A DNA stretch of 6,122 bases, taken from positions 1 to 6,122 of the forward strand of contig DAHVFK010000221.1 in NCBI GenBank assembly GCA_027317055.1, given 5' to 3'. This DNA comes from Betaproteobacteria bacterium. GTDB lineage: Bacteria > Pseudomonadota > Gammaproteobacteria > Burkholderiales > SG8-39. Positions 1-5,669 of this stretch are shown here, piece after piece (position 1 is the first letter of the stretch; every line of letters starts with the position of its first letter). The position numbers and the translations under genes are program-made. The notes under the pieces were generated by a model, which was not told the DNA's origin, did not search any database, and was given only the letters and a program-made list of their open reading frames with translations.

Positions 1-404
1 CCCTGCTGATGCACGGCGACACGCTCTGTACCGACGATCTGGACTACATGGCGTGGCGCGGCACGGTTCGTTCGGCAGCCTGGCAGGCCGAATTTCTGGC
101 CGCGCCGCTCGACGTGCGGCGCGCCCGCACCCGTGCGCTGCGCAGCGAGAGCGAAGCGCGCAAGCGCAGCAAGAGCGCCGCAATTATGGATGTCAACCCG
201 GACGCCGTGCGCGAGGCGTTTCGCCGCCACACGGTCACGCGCCTGATCCACGGGCACACGCATCGCCCCGGGCATCACGAGCTCGAGCTCGAGGGCCGGC
301 GCTGCGAACGGTGGGTGCTGCCGGACTGGTACGAGACCGGCGGCTACCTCAGGGCGGAGAACGGAATGGCTCGCCTAGTCCGCTTCTCACCCGAGACCCG
401 CTAG
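1..404 (+). CDS. lpxH: UDP-2,3-diacylglucosamine pyrophosphatase LpxH, C-terminal part (5' end outside window)
   Basis: LpxH hydrolyses UDP-2,3-diacylglucosamine to lipid X and UMP, a step of lipid A synthesis at the inner face of the cytoplasmic membrane. About 133 residues are visible, reading in frame from base 3. They begin LLMHGD, which carries a metal-binding His of the calcineurin-like phosphoesterase fold. They later contain SKSAAIMDVNP (about 120 bases past mid-gene) and HGHTHRP, with two more metal-ligand histidines at roughly bases 249-270. All of these resemble the corresponding segments of E. coli LpxH, which is about 240 residues, so nearly half the protein lies upstream of the window, including the N-terminal metal-binding aspartates. 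The ATG at base 9 is an internal Met and not the start. The gene converges on metZ and its TAG stop lies inside a CTAG shared with the metZ stop. Identification is by motif and overall resemblance and is secure for the visible part. Confidence 0.95.
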   Translation, partial: LLMHGDTLCTDDLDYMAWRGTVRSAAWQAEFLAAPLDVRRARTRALRSESEARKRSKSAAIMDVNPDAVREAFRRHTVTRLIHGHTHRPGHHELELEGRRCERWVLPDWYETGGYLRAENGMARLVRFSPETR

Positions 405-1570
405 AAGCCGCGCGCCAGATCCTCGCGCAGGTCGGCTTGGCTTTCCAGTCCCACCGCGACGCGCACCAATCCGTCCGTGATGCCCGCTGCGGCGCGCGCT
501 TCGGGCGAGATGCGACCGTGGGTCGTGGTCGCGGGATGGGTGATCGTCGTCTTCGTGTCGCCGAGGTTGGCGGTAATCGAGATCATGCGCGTGGCGTCGA
601 TCAGCTTCCAGGCCGCGGCCCGCCCGCCCTCGAGTTCGAACGAAACGACCGCGCCGCCCGCGCGCTGCTGGCGCCTGGCCAGCTCGTGCTGCGGATGCGA
701 CGCCAGCCAAGGGTAGTACACCCTTGCCACCCCGGGCTGAGCTTCGAGCCAGCGCGCGAGTTCGAGCGCCGAGGCGGACTGGGCGTTCATCCTCAGCTCG
801 AGCGTCTCGAGGCCCTTGAGGATGACCCATGCGTTGAACGGCGAAAGACACGGTCCCGCGGTGCGCAGGAACCCGAAAATGCCGTCCATGACCAGCTTGC
901 GCGGCCCCACGATCGCCCCGCCCAGCACCCTGCCCTGGCCGTCGAGATACTTGGTCGCGGAGTGAATCACCAGGTCCGCGCCGAGCGCGAGCGGGCGTTG
1001 CAGGGCCGGCGAGCAGAAGCAGTTGTCGACCGCCAGCAGCGCGCCGGCGCGCTTGGCGACCGCCGCGATCGCCGCGATGTCGGAGATCTCTGTCAACGGA
1101 TTGGACGGCGTCTCGAGGAAGAAAAGTCTGGTGCGCGGCCGCACCGCGCGCTCCCAGTCGCCCGCGTCGAGCGGAGAAACGAAGGTCGTCTCGACTCCGA
1201 AGCGCGCAAGAATCCCAGCGTAGAGCTGCACGGTGGCGCCGAACACCGCCTTCGAGCAGACGACATGGTCGCCGGCCTTCAACAGCGCCATTGACATTGC
1301 GAGGATGGCCGACATTCCGGAAGCGGTCGCCACGCAGGACTCGCCGCCCTCCATGGCGGCAAGCCGGTCCTGCATCATGCTGACGGTAGGATTGGTGAAG
1401 CGCGAATAGATGAAGGCGTCTTCGCCACCGGTGAACTTGGCCGCCGCCTGCTGCGCGTTGTCAAAGACGAAGCTGGAGGTGAGGAACAGCGTCTCCGAAT
1501 GCTCTTTGAATTCCGTGCGTGCCTGACCGGCGCGCACACCCAGTGTCGCAAGCTCGAATGTGTCTTTCAT
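401..1570 (-). CDS. metZ: O-succinylhomoserine sulfhydrylase MetZ
   Basis: This is a cytoplasmic PLP enzyme of the Cys/Met metabolism family. MetZ condenses O-succinylhomoserine with sulfide to give homocysteine and succinate, the direct-sulfhydrylation route to methionine. The 389-residue protein has YSRFTNPT (55-62, phosphate contacts from the neighbouring subunit), ATASGMSA (81-88, cofactor phosphate loop), ETPSNP (153-158), VDN (181-183, Asp against the PLP ring nitrogen) and SATK (204-207, with Lys207 as the Schiff-base lysine). Arg370 sits where the family binds the substrate carboxylate. FLRTAGP, LSPFNAW and HPATTTHGR match MetZ of Pseudomonas better than MetB or MetY as I recall them. 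The ATG at 1568-1570 was chosen because family homology begins just after it and a GAAGGA Shine-Dalgarno sits 9 bases before it. The open frame continues back to a TTG at 1676-1678, but that stretch is the riboswitch and terminator. Exact substrate preference (succinyl or acetyl ester) cannot be proved from sequence. Confidence 0.95.
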   Translation of the reverse strand: MKDTFELATLGVRAGQARTEFKEHSETLFLTSSFVFDNAQQAAAKFTGGEDAFIYSRFTNPTVSMMQDRLAAMEGGESCVATASGMSAILAMSMALLKAGDHVVCSKAVFGATVQLYAGILARFGVETTFVSPLDAGDWERAVRPRTRLFFLETPSNPLTEISDIAAIAAVAKRAGALLAVDNCFCSPALQRPLALGADLVIHSATKYLDGQGRVLGGAIVGPRKLVMDGIFGFLRTAGPCLSPFNAWVILKGLETLELRMNAQSASALELARWLEAQPGVARVYYPWLASHPQHELARRQQRAGGAVVSFELEGGRAAAWKLIDATRMISITANLGDTKTTITHPATTTHGRISPEARAAAGITDGLVRVAVGLESQADLREDLARGF

Positions 1571-1579
1571 GACCTTACA

Positions 1580-1585
1580 TCCTTC
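1580..1585 (-). promoter_or_regulatory. Shine-Dalgarno of metZ
   Basis: On the minus strand GAAGGA lies 9 bases before the metZ ATG at 1570, which is good spacing for ribosome binding and decides the start. It lies downstream of the intrinsic terminator, so it is transcribed only when the attenuator is read through. The final A of the motif also begins an ATG followed directly by TAA (1580-1575), a two-codon start-stop that is probably incidental. Confidence 0.75.
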
Positions 1586-1598
1586 GCCTGCGGGGCAC

Positions 1599-1627
1599 AA
1601 AAAAACCCGGCTGCGCGAACCGGGTTT
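1599..1627 (-). terminator. Intrinsic terminator in the metZ leader (riboswitch expression platform)
   Basis: Read on the minus strand, AAACCCGG (1627-1620) pairs perfectly with CCGGGTTT (1610-1603) around a 9-base loop. It is followed by a run that makes seven consecutive Ts at 1605-1599, the first three of which close the stem. This is a textbook rho-independent terminator. It ends only 28 bases before the metZ ATG, and those bases are largely taken up by the Shine-Dalgarno region, so there is no room for a promoter after it. The metZ transcript must therefore cross it, which points to conditional termination and not a simple end for purF. It begins 9 bases after the SAM-II aptamer. Its loop contains CGCGC (1617-1613), complementary to GCGCG (1659-1655) in the 3' strand of aptamer helix P1. 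That is a possible alternative pairing, which I infer only from complementarity. Confidence 0.88.
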
Positions 1628-1636
1628 GGCGGCACG

Positions 1637-1687
1637 CTTTAGCAGCATTTTTAACGCGCCCGCAAGCTGTCGTTTCAAATCGGCGCA
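1637..1687 (-). ncRNA. SAM-II riboswitch aptamer upstream of metZ
   Basis: On the minus strand this stretch carries the conserved blocks of the SAM-II (SAM-alpha) riboswitch in the right order and near-identical spacing: GATTTG (1681-1676), GCTTGC (1667-1662), CGTTAAA (1656-1650) and GCTAAAG (1643-1637). Helix P1 forms from UGCGCC (1687-1682) and GGCGCG (1660-1655), with five Watson-Crick pairs and one G-U. Compared with the alphaproteobacterial consensus as I remember it, the helix bases differ but pairing is kept, while the loop blocks are unchanged. That is the pattern expected of a real structured RNA. A pseudoknot P2 can form from CAGC (1669-1666) and GCUG (1646-1643). SAM-II RNAs bind S-adenosylmethionine and typically repress metA, metX, metZ or metC. 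Here the element sits directly before a terminator and metZ, so the inferred action is that SAM binding favours termination. The antiterminator fold is not clear by eye. Confidence 0.9.
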
Positions 1688-1693
1688 GACGGT

Positions 1694-1722
1694 ATGCTAT
1701 CGCGAACGACGTCCGCCGTAAA
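1694..1722 (-). promoter_or_regulatory. Candidate sigma70-type promoter for metZ
   Basis: On the minus strand, TTTACG (1722-1717, four of six matches to TTGACA) is separated by exactly 17 bases from TAGCAT (1699-1694, four of six matches to TATAAT). A start 6-8 bases later falls near 1686-1688, right at the first base of the SAM-II P1 helix. The leader RNA would then begin almost directly with the aptamer. Each hexamer alone is only a moderate match. The spacing and the position between the post-purF hairpin and the riboswitch raise confidence. This is inferred, with no experimental support. Confidence 0.55.
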
Positions 1723-1740
1723 GACGGGGCTGACCCCGCC
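1723..1740 (-). terminator. GC-rich hairpin just after purF, possible weak terminator
   Basis: Seven bases after the purF stop, the minus strand reads GGCGGGG (1740-1734), TCAG, then CCCCGTC (1729-1723). This gives a seven-pair stem (one G-U) with a four-base loop, followed by only TTT. The short U run makes it a weak intrinsic terminator at best, but it may stabilise or end the upstream purF transcript before the metZ promoter. The core GGGGTCAGCCCC resembles short dispersed palindromes common in GC-rich proteobacterial genomes, so a repeat origin is an alternative. Confidence 0.4.
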
Positions 1741-1747
1741 CCGCCGG

Positions 1748-3268
1748 CTAGTCCGCTGCGACCAGATTGAGGTCGAGCTGGGCGCCTTCGGCGTCCTCGC
1801 CGGAATCGCGCGCGGCGTCGCGCCGGGTCTCGATCTCGAGCAGGTAATCGCTGGTCACGTCGCCCGTGATGTAGTTGCCGTCGAAGCAGGAGGTCTCGAA
1901 GCGCGTTAGTTTCGGGTTGATCTGCCGCACGGCGCTCTCGAGCGCCTCGAGATCCTGGTAGATGAGCGCATCCGCACCCAGCTCGATCGCGACCTCCTCC
2001 TCACTGCGGTGCGCGGCGATGAGTTCGGCCCGGGTCGGCATGTCGATGCCGTATACATTCGGAAAGCGCACCGGCGGGGCCGCCGAGGCGAAGAACACCT
2101 TGCGCGCACCGGCCTCGCGCGCCATCAGCACGATTTCCCGGCTCGTGGTGCCGCGCACGATCGAATCGTCCACCAGCAGCACGTTCTTGCCCTTGAATTC
2201 CATCGAAATGGCGTTCAGCTTCTGCCGCACCGACCTGCGACGCACGGAATGGCCGGGCATGATGAAGGTGCGGCCGATGTAGCGGTTCTTCACGAACCCT
2301 TCGCGGTAGGGGACCCCCAGGCCGAGCGCCAGCTGCAACGCCGAAGGGCGGCTGGAATCCGGGATCGGAATCACCACATCGACGTCGAGATGGTGATATT
2401 CGCGGCGGATCTTCTCGGCCAGCTTCTCGCCCATGGTCAGCCGCGCCTCGTACACCGACGCGCCGTCGATCAGCGAATCTGGCCGCGCGAGGTAGACGTA
2501 CTCGAAAATGCACGGGTTGAGGCTGGTACGCGGCGCGCACTGCTGGCTGTAGAAGTTTCCGTCCTCGTCCATCAGAACGGCTTCGCCGGGCGCCACGTCG
2601 CGCAACACCTTGAAGCCGAGCGAATCGATCGCCACCGACTCGGACGCAACCATGTACTCCGTGCCGCTATCGGTTTCGTTGTAGCCGATCACCGCGGGGC
2701 GGATCCCATACGGATCGCGAAACGCGAGTACGCCGTAACCCGCAATCATCGCGATCACCGCGTATGCGCCGCGGCAGCGGCGGTGGACATTCGACACCGC
2801 GGCGAAGATGGTCTGGGGATCCAGCCGCAGCTTGACCGAGGTCTTCTCCAGCTCGTGAGCGAGCACGTTGAGCAGCACCTCGGAGTCGGAGTTCGTGTTG
2901 ATGTGCCGCAGATCCTGACGGAACATCTCATCCTTCAGCTGGTCGGCGTTGGTCAGGTTGCCGTTGTGTCCGAGGACGATTCCGAACGGCGAGTTGACGT
3001 AGAGCGGTTGAGCCTCGGCCGAGTTGCGTGCCGAACCGGCGGTAGGGTAGCGACAGTGCGCGATTCCGACGTTGCCCGGCAGCGAGCGCATGTTGCGCGT
3101 GCGGAAGACGTCGCGCACCATGCCGTTGCCCTTTTGCATGTGAAAGGTCTTGCCCTCGCTGGTGACGATGCCGGCGGCGTCCTGGCCGCGGTGCTGCAGC
3201 AAAAGCAGCCCGTCATAGAGCAGCTGGTTGACGGGCGAACGCGCGACGATTCCGAGAATGCCACACAT
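1748..3268 (-). CDS. purF: Amidophosphoribosyltransferase PurF
   Basis: PurF catalyses the committed step of purine synthesis in the cytoplasm: glutamine plus PRPP gives 5-phosphoribosylamine, glutamate and pyrophosphate. The 506 residues match the E. coli enzyme in length (505). The N-terminal class II glutaminase domain starts MCGILGIV. Cys2 becomes the N-terminal nucleophile after Met removal, which fixes the start. HCRYPT (71-76), HNGN (101-104) and NSDSE (126-130) follow. The C-terminal phosphoribosyltransferase domain has the PRPP loop VLLVDDSIVRGTT (363-375), and the family segments PDSSRPSA (303-310) and ETSCFDGNYITGD (458-470). There is no propeptide, as in the E. coli type, and not the Bacillus type that carries a 4Fe-4S cluster. 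The gene follows cvpA by 26 bases, with AGG eight bases before the ATG as a modest ribosome site. The last 20 or so residues are acidic and variable. No PurR-type operator could be recognised. Confidence 0.98.
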   Translation of the reverse strand: MCGILGIVARSPVNQLLYDGLLLLQHRGQDAAGIVTSEGKTFHMQKGNGMVRDVFRTRNMRSLPGNVGIAHCRYPTAGSARNSAEAQPLYVNSPFGIVLGHNGNLTNADQLKDEMFRQDLRHINTNSDSEVLLNVLAHELEKTSVKLRLDPQTIFAAVSNVHRRCRGAYAVIAMIAGYGVLAFRDPYGIRPAVIGYNETDSGTEYMVASESVAIDSLGFKVLRDVAPGEAVLMDEDGNFYSQQCAPRTSLNPCIFEYVYLARPDSLIDGASVYEARLTMGEKLAEKIRREYHHLDVDVVIPIPDSSRPSALQLALGLGVPYREGFVKNRYIGRTFIMPGHSVRRRSVRQKLNAISMEFKGKNVLLVDDSIVRGTTSREIVLMAREAGARKVFFASAAPPVRFPNVYGIDMPTRAELIAAHRSEEEVAIELGADALIYQDLEALESAVRQINPKLTRFETSCFDGNYITGDVTSDYLLEIETRRDAARDSGEDAEGAQLDLNLVAAD

Positions 3269-3294
3269 GGGGGCCGCCTACCGGTGTTCGGGCC

Positions 3295-3786
3295 TCAATG
3301 ATAGCGCAGGCGCATGGCCAACGACGGCGGCAGCCACGGCCGAATCGCCAACACTGTCCGGGCCATGGGCGCCCCGCTGAACGAATCGCGCCAATACCCT
3401 TGCCGCGGCACGGCCGTCAGACCCGCCACCAGCGCGAAAGCAAGCACGATGAGGAACCCGCGCGCCAGACCGAACAGTGAACCCAGCACGCGGTCCAGCC
3501 CGCCCAGACCCGCCGCTTTCACCAACTTTGACAGCAACAGGCCGCAAAGCGTTGCAACGACGAGCGCGGCGATAAAGACGCACATGAATGCCGTCAGCAT
3601 GCGCAGTTCCGGTGTGGGAATCGCGCGCGGCAAGGCGCCCGCAAGAGGAGCCGCGAACAGATATGCGGCCAGAAAAGCGAGCACCCATCCGGCGATCGAT
3701 ATCACCTCGCGCACTAGGCCGCGCCACAAGCCCCACAGCACCGAGACCCCGATCACGCCGAGCACGGCGTAGTCCAGCCAAGTCAT
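3295..3786 (-). CDS. cvpA: CvpA family inner-membrane protein
   Basis: This is a 163-residue polytopic membrane protein. CvpA is named for its requirement in colicin V production in E. coli, and its biochemical role is not settled. Four hydrophobic segments are visible at about residues 4-20, 28-48, 62-84 and 102-123. Between the first two is WRGLVREVIS, and before the fourth is GLDRVLGSLFGLARG (96-110), both characteristic of the family. The length is typical. The ATG overlaps the TGA of the SPOR gene by one base (TGATG at 3788-3784) and lacks an obvious Shine-Dalgarno, so translation is probably coupled to the gene before it. Position between a dedD-like gene and purF is the same as in E. 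coli, which supports the name. Confidence 0.95.
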   Translation of the reverse strand: MTWLDYAVLGVIGVSVLWGLWRGLVREVISIAGWVLAFLAAYLFAAPLAGALPRAIPTPELRMLTAFMCVFIAALVVATLCGLLLSKLVKAAGLGGLDRVLGSLFGLARGFLIVLAFALVAGLTAVPRQGYWRDSFSGAPMARTVLAIRPWLPPSLAMRLRYH

Positions 3787-4361
3787 CAGGACTTGGTGAT
3801 GACGTTTCCGGGCTTGAGTCCAAGGCCCTTGAGCTTCGCATGCGCTTTCTCGGCGGCCTCCCGGCTGGCGAACGGTCCGGCTCGCACACGGGTCACCGGA
3901 CCCTTTTCCGTGCCAATTCTTTCCGTGTAATAGGGAAGCTTGGCGGCGGCCAGGCGCGACGTCAGCTCCTTGACCCGCGCGGGCTCCGCCAGCGCCGCGA
4001 CCGGCACGACGTACTCGGTGCCTGCCAATGCGGCTTCCGCGCGCGCGCGTTCGGCCGCGCTGGGCCCGGGTGGCGTTTCCTTGTGCGCGCTTGCGGTTGC
4101 CTTGTGCGGTGTCGCGGCAGGTTGGGTAGAAGGGCTCTGTGCAGGCTTCTCGGCCTTCGGCGCGGCCGGCGCGGGAAGCTTGGGCGCGAACTTCGTGTCC
4201 TCGCTCGGGATGCGCACATCGACCGGGGCGCTCGCCTGTCTCGGCTCGGAATCGAAAACCACCGGCAGCAGGATCACTGCGAGCAACACCAGGGCGACGG
4301 CGCCGACCAGGCGCCTGCGCCCGCGACGCTTGAGCGTGTTGACGTCCTGCGCTTCAGCCAT
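3786..4361 (-). CDS. dedD: SPOR-domain protein, DedD-like
   Basis: The 191-residue protein looks like a bitopic inner-membrane protein that binds septal peptidoglycan. A short basic cytoplasmic tail (KRRGRRR, 11-17) is followed by one transmembrane helix (about 18-36), then a long low-complexity linker rich in Ala, Pro and Lys (about 40-112). A C-terminal SPOR domain follows (about 115-189), with VVPVAALAEPARVKEL and the characteristic VRAGPF (159-164). SPOR domains bind denuded glycan strands at the division site. E. coli DedD has the same layout and the same place between folC and cvpA, so the symbol rests on architecture and synteny because linker sequences are not conserved. The ATG at 4359-4361 lies inside the end of folC, giving an 8-base overlap. 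No clear Shine-Dalgarno is seen, suggesting coupled translation. The membrane charge pattern (positive inside) supports a periplasmic SPOR domain. Confidence 0.88.
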   Translation of the reverse strand: MAEAQDVNTLKRRGRRRLVGAVALVLLAVILLPVVFDSEPRQASAPVDVRIPSEDTKFAPKLPAPAAPKAEKPAQSPSTQPAATPHKATASAHKETPPGPSAAERARAEAALAGTEYVVPVAALAEPARVKELTSRLAAAKLPYYTERIGTEKGPVTRVRAGPFASREAAEKAHAKLKGLGLKPGNVITKS

Positions 4362-5643
4362 GGTCGTGCGCGCCGCCGCGGACCGCCTCGAGATACGCCA
4401 TCACCTTCCCGACCGTTAGGAATGATCCGAAGACCAGAATTTTATCATTCTCGCTCGCCTCTTCGCGCGCTGCAGCGAACGCCAGCGCCGCCGAACCGTG
4501 CTGCGCGGCCGGGGCCGACACGTTCTCGGCCAGCAGGATCTGCCCCAGTTCGGCCGCGCTTGCGCCGCGCTCGCCGTCGAGCGTCGCCAGGTGCCAGCGG
4601 GTCACCCGCGGCGCGAGCGCGCGCACGACGCCCGCGATGTCCTTGTCGCGCAACATGCCGAATACGGCGATCGTCTCGGGCGCGAAGCCGCTCCCCGCCA
4701 GATCCTGTACCAGCGCCTGCGCAGCCTGCGGATTGTGCGCCACGTCAAGGATCACCTGCGGCCGTCCCGGGAGGACCTGGAACCGCCCCGCGAGCGCGAC
4801 CTGCGCCAGGCCCTGGCGCACGTGCTGCATGCCCAACGGCAAGCGTTCGCGCAGGCTATCGAGCGCGCACATGGCCGCCGCCGCATTGCGCAGCTGCAAG
4901 CCGCCGCGCAGCGCGGGGTGGGCAAGTCCGGGGCGCATCCCCGCCGGCCCCCAATAGCGCCATTGCCCGTCCTCTCTCGCATAGCCGAAGTCGCGCCCCG
5001 CCAGAAGCAGGCGCGCGCCCGAGGCCTTTGCCGCTTCCAGGACCGAGTGCGGCGGCGAGGGGTCCGCCACGACTGCGGCCCGGCCGGGGCGAAATATGCC
5101 CGCCTTTTCCCGACCTATCAGTTCGCGCGTGGCGCCGAGAAAATCGACGTGGTCGATGCCGATGCTCGTCAGCACGGCACAATCGGCATCTAGCACGTTC
5201 ACCGCATCCAGACGGCCGCCCAGCCCAACCTCGAAGATGACGGCCTCCAGGCGCGCCCGCCCGAATAGCCACATCGCCGCCAGCGTGCCGAACTCGAAAT
5301 AGGTCAGGGGAACGTCGGCCCGCGCCGCGTCGACGGCCGCGAACGCCTCGCACAGCGCGTGGTCTTCGGCCTCGCGGCCGTCGATCCGCACGCGTTCGTT
5401 GTACCGCACGAGGTGCGGCGAGGTGTAAAGGCCGGTCCGGAATCCCGCAGCCTGCAATATCGCCTCGAACATCGCGCAGGTCGAGCCCTTGCCGTTTGTG
5501 CCACCCACGGTGAACACCGGGCACTCGATCCGCACACCCAGGCCCGAAAGCACTCGCGCGACGCGCTCGAGTCCGAGCGCGATCGGCTGCGGGTGCTGTC
5601 GCTCGACGTACTGCAGCCACTCGGCGAGCGTGCGGGACGCCAC
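4354..5643 (-). CDS. folC: Bifunctional dihydrofolate synthase / folylpolyglutamate synthase FolC
   Basis: FolC adds glutamate to dihydropteroate to make dihydrofolate, then extends the glutamate tail on reduced folates, using ATP in the cytoplasm. With a GTG start the protein is 429 residues, usual for the family. The Mur-ligase-type ATP loop GTNGKGS is at 48-54. TSPHLVRYNERVRIDG (74-89) matches the loop tied to dihydropteroate binding in bifunctional enzymes. EVGLGGRLDAVN (138-149) and GREKAGIFRPG (177-187) follow, with Lys180 as the probable carbamylated lysine. DVAHNP (300-305) and VFGSFLTVG (404-412) lie in the C-terminal domain. The open frame runs upstream through accD to about 6060, but that is antisense-quality sequence within accD. 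GTG at 5641-5643, 26 bases after the accD stop, is the first usable start before homology (TLAEWL). It has no good Shine-Dalgarno, so the exact start is less certain than the identity. Confidence 0.94.
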   Translation of the reverse strand: MASRTLAEWLQYVERQHPQPIALGLERVARVLSGLGVRIECPVFTVGGTNGKGSTCAMFEAILQAAGFRTGLYTSPHLVRYNERVRIDGREAEDHALCEAFAAVDAARADVPLTYFEFGTLAAMWLFGRARLEAVIFEVGLGGRLDAVNVLDADCAVLTSIGIDHVDFLGATRELIGREKAGIFRPGRAAVVADPSPPHSVLEAAKASGARLLLAGRDFGYAREDGQWRYWGPAGMRPGLAHPALRGGLQLRNAAAAMCALDSLRERLPLGMQHVRQGLAQVALAGRFQVLPGRPQVILDVAHNPQAAQALVQDLAGSGFAPETIAVFGMLRDKDIAGVVRALAPRVTRWHLATLDGERGASAAELGQILLAENVSAPAAQHGSAALAFAAAREEASENDKILVFGSFLTVGKVMAYLEAVRGGAHDHG

Positions 5644-5669
5644 GACGGGAGACGATGCCCGGCGCGGGC

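Noticed and set aside
280..296. Short GAGCTC-type tandem in lpxH
   Set aside because: It encodes a Glu-Leu-Glu-Leu-Glu stretch in frame and is just local codon repetition.
53..1294. Plus-strand open frame of 413 codons across the lpxH end and metZ
   Set aside because: It lies out of frame over lpxH and antisense to metZ. The product is Arg/Ala-rich with no recognisable domain, which is typical of shadow frames in GC-rich DNA.
1571..1678. Extended N-terminus of metZ from a TTG at 1678
   Set aside because: The added 36 codons are the SAM-II aptamer, terminator and Shine-Dalgarno. No MetZ homology is present there and the ATG at 1570 has a proper ribosome site.
1637..1690. SAM-I, SAH or other methionine-related riboswitch
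   Set aside because: The region is too short for SAM-I and lacks its four-way junction. The conserved blocks and pseudoknot layout fit SAM-II specifically.
2009..3301. Plus-strand open frame of 430 codons opposite purF
   Set aside because: It is antisense to a fully recognisable PurF, rich in His and Arg, with no family motif. It is a shadow of codon bias.
3588..5240. Plus-strand open frame of 550 codons opposite cvpA, the SPOR gene and folC
   Set aside because: It spans three clear genes on the other strand, has extreme Arg/Pro/Ala content and no domain. It is long only because stops are rare in this GC-rich sequence.
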